From NCBI RefSeq assembly GCF_039555335.1, contig NC_092642.1:55531776-55595775 (forward strand): 64,000 bases of DNA, in the 5' to 3' direction. The position numbers and the translations under genes are program-made. Position 1 is the first letter of the stretch, and each line of letters starts with the position of its first letter. Under the pieces are notes generated by a model. The model was not told the DNA's origin, did not search any database, and saw only the letters and a program-made list of their open reading frames with translations. Below, piece by piece: positions 54,858-64,000 of the stretch. Source of the stretch: Amphiura filiformis (Eukaryota > Echinodermata > Ophiuroidea > Amphilepidida > Amphiuridae).

Positions 54858-55037
54858 ACTCCCTCTGTTTGTTAGCTTCCTAGACTTCTCCGTAGTCCAC
54901 TTGCCCATTTTGCATACTCTGGCTATTACATTTAAGCATAAAACTCTGATTTATAATTTATATTGATTTGTGTGCAACTGATATTCACATCTGTATCTGA
55001 TCTTTTCAGTCACCGCACTCCCTCTGTTTGTTAGCTA

Positions 55038-55503
55038 CCGTAAAATGGGGTAACTTTGGGCACTTTTCAGAGTTTTTAAACCACTGCTTCCAAACAAAAC
55101 CAATTATATTGCTAATTATCTCTTTTTTATGACAATAGGGTTCCCTTCTACACCTTGAAGTTGAAAAAGATTTTCTAATAATTTTGTATTGGTGCCCTAG
55201 GGGTTCAAAATAGTCTGACCAAAGTTACCCCGCATTTGGGGTATACATTCCATGAAGAAAAAAAAAATGATCTTCGCTGTATAAGGGCAAGTTGTTGTTT
55301 TTTATTACATTTGACCCCTTGCAAATTAATTCAGCACACATCTTTGCTCATAAATATCGATTTTTATTTTTTCTGAAAAAAATGTAAACAAATACTCATT
55401 CATTTTTGGTCAAACAATATCGCTGTACAAAAATATGACCATTTAAAAAATATATTTGACCGACCAAAGTTACCCCGCTGACCGAAGTTACCCCACTTTA
55501 CGG
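55038..55503. mobile_element. TA-flanked MITE, CCGTAAAATGGGGTAACTT termini
   Basis: The left end and its near-complement at the right, TA on both sides. The inside repeats GACCAAAGTTACCCCG. Lies between the ZXD inverted arms. Confidence 0.8.
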
Positions 55504-56054
55504 TATCAATAAACTGGTAGATTCCAAAATCAGAATTGTTCAGTATTAAAGTGATCCATTATAATAATGCAAGATAATGTTGCATTCAATTACTTTTATT
55601 GTCACTAATCATCTGATATTCTTAATTCTTTATGACCATTTTACTATTGAATACTTTAATTTTAATAAACATCAGTATAATGTTGAGTTCAACGAAATGG
55701 GTTCATCATGACTAATAATAACATATTTTTAATAAAATTCGACTGTGGCATACTAGGCTATGCTATGACTTGGCATTGTGAAAATAATTGTCATTCAGTG
55801 TTTATTACAAGTTCAACCTTACAATTCTTTTTCGTATCATTTGATCTTGTGCAATAATTGAATAAACAGTATCAATAAAATTTGAATTAAATAAATTTCA
55901 AAATAAATATGACACCCATGCTACCTGCATAATATTTTGATATAAAGGAGCTCAAGCAAAACACACAAGATTTTTGACACTTCGCTGGGATTGGATCACC
56001 CTGGAAGTTCAAACAAAATATCATAAACAACGGCGAATCGCGAAATGGTATTCT

Positions 56055-56082
56055 GAATTCAATTCAATTCAATTCAATTCAA
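56055..56082 (+). repeat. (ATTCA)n microsatellite
   Basis: Five to six ATTCA/AATTC units directly before the promoter-proximal repeat of the ZXD-like gene. Confidence 0.9.
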
Positions 56083-56137
56083 CGCACTGTGAACTTTGTC
56101 CGCAATCGAGGCTAAACTGCAATTTTTGATCATGTGA
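56083..56137 (+). promoter_or_regulatory. Promoter-proximal repeat, copy 2, 20 bp before the ZXD-like ATG
   Basis: The second copy of the 55-bp direct repeat ends 20 bp before the ATG at 56158. It contains ATCATGTGAC, an E-box of the USF/TFE type. Its preservation in two copies 1.28 kb apart and its position suggest core promoter or 5' UTR. No TATA box is seen. Confidence 0.4.
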
Positions 56138-56157
56138 CCCGTCCTCACCCTTTCTTG

Positions 56158-59100
56158 ATGGCCGAGAAACCCGTGTGTGTGGAAATGAACGGGGATACCA
56201 AAGTCGGCAATCAAGGGTCCACAACCGGTCCAAAACAACATAAACCATCATCTCTTGCATCTGAAAGTGTTGATGATCAAGGAACAACTAAAACATTGAC
56301 AGAAATTAATCAACAGGACTCTACAGAGGCTTCTGAACTTGGTGATAGTACTAGTGAAGTACTGCGAATCCAAAATGGCCGTCTTATATGCGAAAATACA
56401 AGCAATATTGCAAGTGACAATGTCGACAATGATGCGGACTTGCACCTTGCACAACAACAACATCAAGTTACCGATTCGGAATCGCAATTATTGGACTTCA
56501 GTAACCAAAACCCTCATGCCACCGTGAGAATTACAATAGATCCTGCTTTTTAGGCAGTGAAGATACAACAATTTTACCAGTTATACAGACCGAAGAAAAC
56601 GAGCAAACTGTTATCGTGTATGAAAACCATACACAACATCAAGCGGAAGTTTCTGGTTCAGGTAACCCGGAAGTAACGGGGACCGCAGGCACTGACGGTA
56701 CCGTGACCGTCTCAGCAACAGCGGGAACAGTTGAAAATCATACCGTTGATCAAAACGGCACTGTCGTATTAGAAACTAGTAACAATGTCCCATTTAAAAT
56801 TGTATCTTCGTGTAGCGATAAAACAGAAATAGGAGAAGGGGAAGCTGTAAATGTGATAAATATTCCAGAAACCGGTGAAAATGTTTCGGCTGGATTTGCA
56901 TTGGTTAATAATCTCATAACGACTGAAGACTTGGTGACGATGACTTCAGACTCTGATGTAGTCAATACTGCTGGCCCAGCCACAATCATTCCTGTTGCTG
57001 TTAGTGTCGCAGAAGGACTACAAACTCAACAAGTTATAGCTCAAGTTGAAGCCAGCACAGACGACGCATCAAACTCTGTTACAGTTCTAAACGCAAGTTC
57101 TGCGACATCTGCAAGTGACGCACAAACTGAACCTCAACTGAAGCTCGCCGATGAAACTGCAGCTGCGGTTACTGAGATTGATCTGGGTACAGCGAGTTCA
57201 GCATCTGGTGCTTTACAACTCAATATAGCCGGCAGCGCTACCACAAATGCCGGTCAGCAAATTGTGTACATGGTGACAAGCCGGGACAAAACGACAGGCT
57301 TGATGCAAAGATTCCGTGTTACCGTTGACCCAGAAAGTGTAACTCACGTGCCAATTGGTGCAATAAATTTAGGGGGTGCATTGCCCGGACTTGCCATTGG
57401 AGCTGGTGGTCAGATTATAGCTGGTGACCAGGTGGTTACGGATGTAGGGGGCGCTTTGTTGGCAAGCGATGGTTCATCAGTAGGTGTGGGTGCTTCTGCA
57501 CCAGCTGGCACAGCAGATGGTGTTCCTGTTTCAATTCAAGTTACCAATAGTGAGCCCTCGGTCGCGGCAGGTACATGCAAATTATCATTTATATCAAATT
57601 CATTTTTTCTATCAAAAATATACAACAAAAAGGCCAAAAAAACAAACAAGTTTGTTTCCTGTATCACACACATTACGTTTTTGACGGCTTATTTTGCGCA
57701 TAAGAAATTTTTTTCACTTACAAAGAAAAAAAATCGCAAAAAATCGCAAAAATGATACAAAACACTAAGTCTCTAAGAGTAAACATTTACACATCGCACA
57801 ACAAACTACATGTAGTGTAGTGAAACTACTGGAGAAAACATCACACATGTTATACCTTTTTTGATCTGCAAGTTGAAAGAGGTTCATAAATTTTCTTGAA
57901 CATAATGAAGAAATATGTTTTTTTGTGGGTGTCGTAAAAAAATAGGTGTTTTTTTTTTTCATTTGAAGACAAGGAAATATAAAAAAAAATTAAAAAAACG
58001 CATTTTGCATTTGACTTTTTTGACCTGCTACAGGAAACAAACATGTTTGTTTTGGCCTAATCAGAGAAGATGTAATAATAATCTCTGATGGACAACAATA
58101 ACCTACTGGCAGGGCTGTCAACTTTTTGGAATTGCTTGGCGTGAGACAGCTCTAGGCGTACCGGGATTTGCCGACTCCAATGTTCATTTTGTACCATGAT
58201 TATTTGAGCCACGGCGCCGAGAATGTGAAAAGCAGGGGGGGTAGGAGCAACAAATTATTCATGACGATGTGTGAGATTTTACTCATTTTCCAGCTTTTTT
58301 GCGTGAGATTTACTACCTAGGCGTGAGATTATACTACCTTGGCGTTAGAAAGTGACCCAATGCGTGAGACTCGCGGCCAATGCGTGAGAGTTGACAGCCC
58401 TGCCTACTGGGGATGTTGCACCCCCTGTATAAATTACCAGTACACAAAGACAATACAGGGAACTGTACATTGTAGCCATAAACCTTTTCAAATACCGGTA
58501 TTTTTCAAATGAATCATTCAATTTAAATACCATATTAAAATTTTGCACTGGTCATAATATTTGTAAACACTAATAACCCAATGTGATGAACAACTTGGAA
58601 ATGACTATAACACATCCACAAAATTAATAATTTATTAGTACTATTAGTCCAAAAAAAGAAGAAAGTTTGGTAAAAAAAGCTAAGTGCTATTTTTTTTTTT
58701 TTTTTGTGGAGTAAGTGTTGGATTGTCATCAATCATTGTACATTACTGAGCACGGAGCTAGTGCTAAAAATATCAACTAAATTTGAATTCACATACCAAT
58801 ATGCACACTGGTACCTGAGACCACAGATATGTGTTCCAATATCTGTGCTGAGACAGACTTTGTCCTCTTTTTTTTTTTGCCTTATTTTATGTACTTGTAA
58901 TCTTCATGTTTTCCTTTTTTTATTCCAGCTGCATTGAACATAACAGCACCAGTACCGAAGGATAAATCACAGGTAAAGGTGTTTTGACTTTTCTTACCAA
59001 AGTTTTGGGGTCAAGAGAAAAGGGCGGAGTGGAACGCGACGATGTGCCTAGATAAAGTTTCAATTGGTTTTATTATGCAACCATAATATTCAGGGTTGTA

Positions 59101-62100
59101 GCTATATGGTGGGTGGCAGAGCTCACCACTTTACAAAGTTGATAAATTGGAATAGAGCTCACCACTCAAAAAAAAATTTTAATTGTATAAAACATGGTAG
59201 GTGTTGGCACCAACACACAATCACACATCTACTAATTTGTACCAAATTTATCCTTAAAGTGTCCACTTTCAAATGTCGAAATCTTGCAAAATGAAGCAAA
59301 TTCTGTTAATTCCCACTGAGTGTAGGCTGGAGAAAGGGATAAGGAAAAAACATGGTGTAGGTTTTGATATGTTTTAATATTATTTTTACAGACATAATGA
59401 GCAGCAAATTATTTTTATACTCTGTTATTACTTTCAAGTTTCTGACTTTTTTTTTCAGACTGAAGTTTTACATTGTCCAGAAGAAGGATGTAATGCCACA
59501 TTCACTCAACGCATCAAACTCAAACTACATCAACTCACTCATGCTGATGATAGGCCTTTCAAAGTAAGACATTTACCTGAACAAACCAAAGGAAAGTGCT
59601 TTCAAGCTAGAGCGAATGCTTGTGATTTGAAGCTGAGGCCAATGAAATTAGCACTGCATGATGTCACTGTCTCGCAAGCGATTTTGTGTAAAAATATACT
59701 TCCTTGGCAGCACCTAAAATTTGCACGAAATTGCTGCAAAAAGTGGACATTTTTGTAATTTTGGGTTTTGGAAAGAAAAATATATGGGGGGGCAGATGTC
59801 CCGGATGCCTTTTAATCAGTCAAAACTTCCTTGCCCTCTCTTTTTGCCCAACGGAGAAGGGGACAGATAGTTATTACACAGCTCCTTAGTACTTAGGACT
59901 GTTTTTCAACATTTTCAGGTGGCAGAACCAGGGGTTCAAGCTTTCAAAAGTGGACTAAATGAGCCAAATTTCCTACTTTTTCCAGAGATTTTCGCAGAAA
60001 GATATTTAGTTAGATTTTGATACCCTTATAATATTACTAAGTTGCTAAAAATGTAAGTTAATACTTGTCATTGTTTTCTTCAGTGTGAGTATGAAGGATG
60101 TGAATGGGCCTTCCAGACATTATACAAACTTCGGAGGCATGAGGCTGGTCATACAGGACTTAAACCATACCAGGTAAGTAAGTTTATTTACAATTGGTCA
60201 AGTGATGAGGTCACTTTGATCAGGGCTTTGATTTGATGTGTACAATGTACAATTAAAGGTGGGTAACCTGATTTACAACCTCATCCCCCCCACTTTACCC
60301 CATCAAAATGCAGATTTTGATATCATATTTTTCTCATTAACATTGAAATTAGGCCAGGGATGTAAGCTTTCAGGATTTTTACAGAATTCAGGTTTTTTTG
60401 TAGTCCAGATTTACGCAATTTCTTTTATTTTCAGCCTGTTTTGGGGCTTTTTAGCCCGAATTTACACGCTTTTCCTCAATTTTCAGGTTTTTTTCTTCTG
60501 GCTTACTTGCATCCCTGTTAGGCATTCCAAATCAGTATATTTCCGAAGATATCGTCAAAAAACTGTTGAATTAGTCTAAAATGTGCTACTGTCGAATTAG
60601 TCTAAAATGTGGTATATTTACCACATTTTAGACTAATTCGACAGGTTTTAATGATATCTTCGGAAATACACTGAGTTGGAAAATAGGGTCTTTCACTTGA
60701 AATCAATGTATTACATGATCATGATGAGAAAAATAAAAAATACTGTAGACTACCAATATCACGCTATATAAATGTCAGTATAATTCCATAAGGAATTAGT
60801 CACATTTACAAAAAACATTTACATGTTCCTTTTGCTTGAATGCTTGAAAGGGACAACATTAGATACGTACATGTTGTCAGGTAAATCCAAAATTCAGTAT
60901 TCAAGTTTATACGTACATGTGCTATTTTAGTGCTTTATTGTTGAAAAATCCATCAACTATGGACATATACAATGCCAAAGATATGGTTATTTTAGTATGC
61001 AATAAACTAACCGGAACGGTATAATAAATGAAATGGCAGCCATGTTGGGGGACAGTTCCAAGATGACAGAGAGACAGGAGACAGGTCTCAAGTTCGACTC
61101 TACAACCATTCATACATATCACCTGTGTTTTACTGTATTATCATGCGAATTACAATGTGGATGACACTGTCATGAGTGACGTTTTCTTGCATACCCTCTA
61201 TTGCTCAGAACCAGTCATAACAATAAAATACAAAGGAAGTTGAGCACTACTATTGGAAAAAAAAAAAAAAAACCCAACTTGTTCTGCTTTTCTGTCCTCA
61301 GTGCTGTCATGAAGGATGTGCAAAGACATTTTCAACCATCTACAACCTGAACATCCACATGAAGCTGCACAAGCAACTGGAGTATGTGGCCTGCGAGGTG
61401 GAAGGCTGTGGTGAGGTGTTTCCATCCAAGATCAAATTAGAAATACATCAACGAAAACATTTTGAGGATAAACAAATCAAGTAAGTGCCAACTAACTTAA
61501 AGGAGTATTTCGTGATCCTAGCATCCTCTATTTATGTCATTTTTCATTAGATATCCACGAAAAAAACCTATTCCCAAAATTTCAGTTGATTCCGATTTTG
61601 CGTTCGCGAGTTATGCATGATTATGTGTATAACACTGCTCCATAGACAATGCGTTGTAATTTCGTTCTGGTGCACCAGAACAAAATTCAAATTTCACGAT
61701 ATCTTTGCTAAACGAATTAATCTGCAAGAAATATTTTGTACATAAACATTACATTTGTATGTAGCCAGAGGTTTCCAGTGATATAAAAATCTCAACTTTT
61801 TTTTTGAGAAAAGTGGGGGGATGAGGCTGTGGATCACGAAATGCCCTTTAAAATAAAAAATAAATGACTACACATCAGTTTTTTTAGGGTGTTGTGAAAA
61901 ATATAACATTTTGCTCTTGGGACCGAGGAATAGGTACATATACATTGTACATGTATTCCGAGGTCCAAGGAAAATAACTGCATGATGCAAAGTCATAACT
62001 AACCTTATTCATAATCATTACTTCTCAGCAGTTTTTTATTCCATCTAGATATAATATTATCATACTTTTAAAAAAAAATGAATAGATGACCCACTTGGGA

Positions 62101-64000
62101 CCATCATGCAATGTTCAGTTTACATTGTAGAATCTATATTCACGAGGTTGTGAATATTGCAAATTAAATTGCCATGTCGCCTCGCCTTTTCAATGGAAAT
62201 CCAAGGCAATTATCAACTTGCCCTAAAAAAGTTGACGTGCCCCTTGAGATCCTTAGTTCAGCGCTGATGAGGTCTTAAATCCAAGCTAAAAGATGCAGCT
62301 AATATTGGTTGCTGGTTCCAATTATGAAATATCTGTCTTTATTTACAGGGTTCGTAGCGGTCATTAAATTCATTAAAAGTCAGTGAATTTGAAGCAAGGT
62401 CATTAAAAGTCAGTAAATTTTGTAGAAAAGTAAAAAAAGTCATTAAAAGTCTTTGAAATATATTTGTATGAAGGAAAAAATAAAAATACGATGTATTTTA
62501 ATAATTATTTTATTTAATTTATCCCGACATTTATCAATGCTACCAGCATAGTCTTCAATTGCCCTATTCCATAATCATATCCCGTATTTGGAGCGTTCAG
62601 AGCGTAGGTTGATGAAGCGATATTTTATGTCCGCACGCCTCTGAGAATACAGTGATTTTTGTAGTGTCCGCTATGTGAATCAAAACGGTCAACGGGTAGT
62701 GTTGCCGGCTCGCAATGTTAGCAAAACATTGTGTGTGACTTCACACGAAAAACACGAAGCTTTGTGTTAATTTGTTTTAATAAATAAAGCACGATGCCTG
62801 GGAAATGTCACTTTCAAAAGTCGTGGAAAGATCAGAAAGATTTCAAAGACTGGTTAGATGAAGGACCTCAGCCATTTGAGGCACGATGCCGGATTTGCAA
62901 GACTTCTTTCAAACTTGGGACGATGGGAATTGGGGCACTGAAAAGTCACATGGGGTTGAATCGCAAGTCAACAAGATGTACAAACAATACTGTTCAACAC
63001 ATCCGAGGTATGAGATTTAATAAAAAGTCATTGAAAAGTGTATTTGAAAGTCATTATAAGTCTTTGATTTCACTGTGGTCTTGACACTATGAACCCTGAT
63101 TTAGGATATTATACAAATATTTACTGCTCATGAGGGATCTGGTGGAATCTATTGGTCCCCGAGGTGAACTGGAGACCGTGAGCCTACTATTTTCCTACCA
63201 ATAGATTCCACCAGATCCCGAATTTAGAGCAGTAAATATTTGTTTTATATCCTTCATTAATATATTCTTTGTTCATTAAACACATGGCATAGGCATAGGC
63301 ATAAATGTAGGCTAGGCCTAGGGCCTGAGTCAAAACTACGCTGGCCTTGCTTTGTTTTGATTGAATGCACAAAGCACGCACACAGTTGAGTGACTAAAGC
63401 TTACCGTGAAAACGTTGTAAGCTGTTGTAACCTCTACAATACCGCCGTGAAACGAGTAACCATGTTCTTTGTTATTTCACCATCAATATAAGATATTGAT
63501 CCTGATGTAAACTCAGATTTATGCCATTAAACCGCCGTATTTTAGCTGCACTTCTGTGCTGCTTGTGTGCTTCGCAAGACAAAACGAATTGCAACACATT
63601 AATACCCCGGAACCGGTACTGATATCCCGTGTATGTGGCGAGTTGCACTGACCACTAGGAACTGCGACGCGGTTATGAGGTCATCGCGCTCGGGGCCGCG
63701 CTCAGAGGGAGATAGTAAAACTATTTCCCCGGGAGATAGTACTTTGAATAGTACCCGTTCCCTCCTCAATCGGCTTTTTAACAAGTTTGCAAAACTATTT
63801 TTGGTCACATGATACTCGTTTAACCAATTAATGAACGAGAATATATTAATGAGGGATATAAACATATATTGTACAGGAGTGAAAATAACTGAAACCGTAA
63901 TTCTTTTGTAGTCTATATTGTATGTCCAAATGCTTTTTTCTTGCTCATCATAGGTGTCCTTTCCCAAACTGTGGAAAGTCATTCACCACGTCTAGTGCGT
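56158..64000 (+). CDS. ZXD-family C2H2 zinc-finger protein, 5' part (runs off window)
   Basis: Likely ortholog of ZXDA/ZXDB/ZXDC, nuclear zinc-finger proteins linked to transcription (ZXDC acts with CIITA in MHC II expression in mammals; that role need not apply here). ATG at 56158. Exons: 56158 to an unresolved donor, about 56554-57570, 58929-58972, 59459-59563, 60084-60173, 61302-61480, 63954-64000 (window end). The first ~380 residues are acidic, Ser/Thr/Ala/Val/Gly-rich and low in motifs, ending in RFRVTVDPESVTHVPIGAIN and a Gly-rich stretch. Four complete fingers follow with C-x4-C-x12-H-x3-H spacing: CPEEGCNATF, CEYEGCEWAF, CCHEGCAKTF and CEVEGCGEVF. A fifth begins at CPFPNCGKSF. The x4 Cys spacing, short linkers, the EWAF..YKL / KTFSTIYNL pattern and the order match ZXD arrays. 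All borders from 57570 on are GT-AG and frame-continuous. Orthology is inferred from the finger pattern. Confidence 0.85.
56554..57570 (+). CDS. ZXD-like gene, large N-terminal exon
   Basis: An open frame runs from an acceptor-like CTGCTTTTTAG (ends 56553) to a donor GCAG|GTACATG at 57570. It codes SEDTTILPVIQTEENEQ, then a long Ser/Thr/Val/Ala-rich acidic region with no catalytic motif, a conserved-looking MVTSRDKTTGLMQRFRV segment, and a Gly-rich stretch (GGALPGLAIGAGGQIIAG). It is read in a different frame from the 56158 ATG exon, which itself meets TAG at 56551. Either an intron lies between 56158 and 56553 (possible donors such as G|GTGATA near 56340) or one base is missing. Codon phase into the next exon (58929) is consistent. 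Confidence 0.75.
57571..58928 (+). other. ZXD-like intron
   Basis: Holds the 58110-58402 MITE, poly-A/T tracts and no gene. The open frame past 57570 is intron read-through. Confidence 0.7.
58110..58402. mobile_element. hAT-like MITE, TSD CCTACTGG
   Basis: Ends CAGGGCTGTCAAC and GTTGACAGCCCTG, with CCTACTGG on both sides (58102-58109, 58403-58410). The right half repeats GCGTGAGA. Confidence 0.93.
60531..60675. mobile_element. Foldback element in ZXD-like intron
   Basis: CAGTATATTTCCGAAGATAT and complement. The inner GAATTAGTCTAAAATGTG is present twice on the left arm and once, inverted, on the right. Confidence 0.8.
61501..61847. mobile_element. TTAA-flanked MITE, ATTTCGTGATCC termini
   Basis: AGGAGTATTTCGTGATCC and GGATCACGAAATGCCCT, TTAA on both sides (61497-61500, 61848-61851). 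It starts 20 bp after a ZXD-like exon. Confidence 0.82.
62347..63100 (+). mobile_element. hAT-like element carrying one BED-type zinc-finger exon
   Basis: Ends CAGGGTTCGTAGCGGTCA and TGACACTATGAACCCTG match as imperfect terminal repeats. The flanking octamers do not match cleanly, only ATTTA being shared. It lies inside a ZXD-like intron. Confidence 0.65.
62794..63006 (+). CDS. BED-like zinc-finger N-terminal exon of a transposase
   Basis: MPGKCHFQKSWKDQKDFKDW, then CRICKTSFKLGTMGIGALKS with H..., a C-x2-C...H pattern as in BED fingers at the N-terminus of hAT transposases and their domesticated relatives. The frame stays open to HIRG, where GAG|GTATGAG would be a splice donor; beyond it the sequence is MITE-like terminal DNA (AAAAGTCATTGAAAAGT). 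No catalytic region remains in this element. Confidence 0.6.
63115..63242. mobile_element. Inverted-repeat element
   Basis: AAATATTTACTGCTC...GGGATCTGGTGGAATCTATT and complement (63198-63242). It lies next to the BED-containing element. Confidence 0.75.

Larger units (their letters stand above)
55563..56740. repeat. Right arm of ZXD-region inverted duplication
   Basis: Partner of 53305-54335, containing the upstream region and first exon(s) of the intact ZXD-like gene. The arm lengths differ by about 150 nt because of indels and a pentanucleotide microsatellite. Confidence 0.75.

Overview
The window is eukaryotic nuclear DNA, most likely from a marine invertebrate deuterostome such as an echinoderm or hemichordate. 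Genes are split by GT-AG introns of up to several kilobases, the DNA is AT-rich, and the introns are packed with DNA transposons, foldback elements and tRNA-derived SINEs. The species itself cannot be read from the sequence. Two gene families account for the recognisable host coding sequence.

Layout: (1) 5094-23576, plus strand: nine intact exons of an adenosine kinase gene (copy A). Its first coding exon was not found. (2) About 23.6-33.4 kb: a transposon-rich spacer around the axis of a large inverted duplication. (3) 33456-52773, minus strand: a second adenosine kinase (copy B), exon for exon the same as A and in tail-to-tail orientation. It carries a 5-nt insertion and an in-frame stop in one exon and a 1-nt deletion in another, so it reads as a pseudogene. 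One intron of copy B holds a three-layer nest: a LINE reverse-transcriptase remnant, a PIF/Harbinger-like MITE inside it, and a 6.6-kb LTR retrotransposon. (4) 53.3-56.7 kb: a second, shorter inverted duplication, in which a degenerate minus-strand copy of the 5' end of the next gene lies head-to-head with the intact gene. (5) 56158-64000, plus strand: the 5' part of a ZXD-family (ZXDA/B/C-like) C2H2 zinc-finger gene, running off the window.

The LTR retrotransposon (45531-52169) is the most notable object. It has 1.7-kb near-identical LTRs, a 5-bp target-site duplication (CTATT), a tRNA primer-binding site, a polypurine tract, and one long ORF. The ORF encodes a Gag with a SCAN-like region, a CCHC knuckle, a DTG protease and a basic tail of about 200 residues. 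No reverse transcriptase, RNase H or integrase is present, so it looks like a young non-autonomous Gag-protease element.

Most other structure is explained by small transposons whose target-site duplications can be read directly. At least six hAT-like MITEs have 8-bp TSDs. Several families are bounded by TTAA. Others are TA-flanked palindromes, Tc1-like deletion derivatives, or near-perfect foldbacks. A 17-nt exact match to the Illumina Read-1 adapter end (41058-41074) marks a probable assembly artefact, which matters when judging the damage in copy B.
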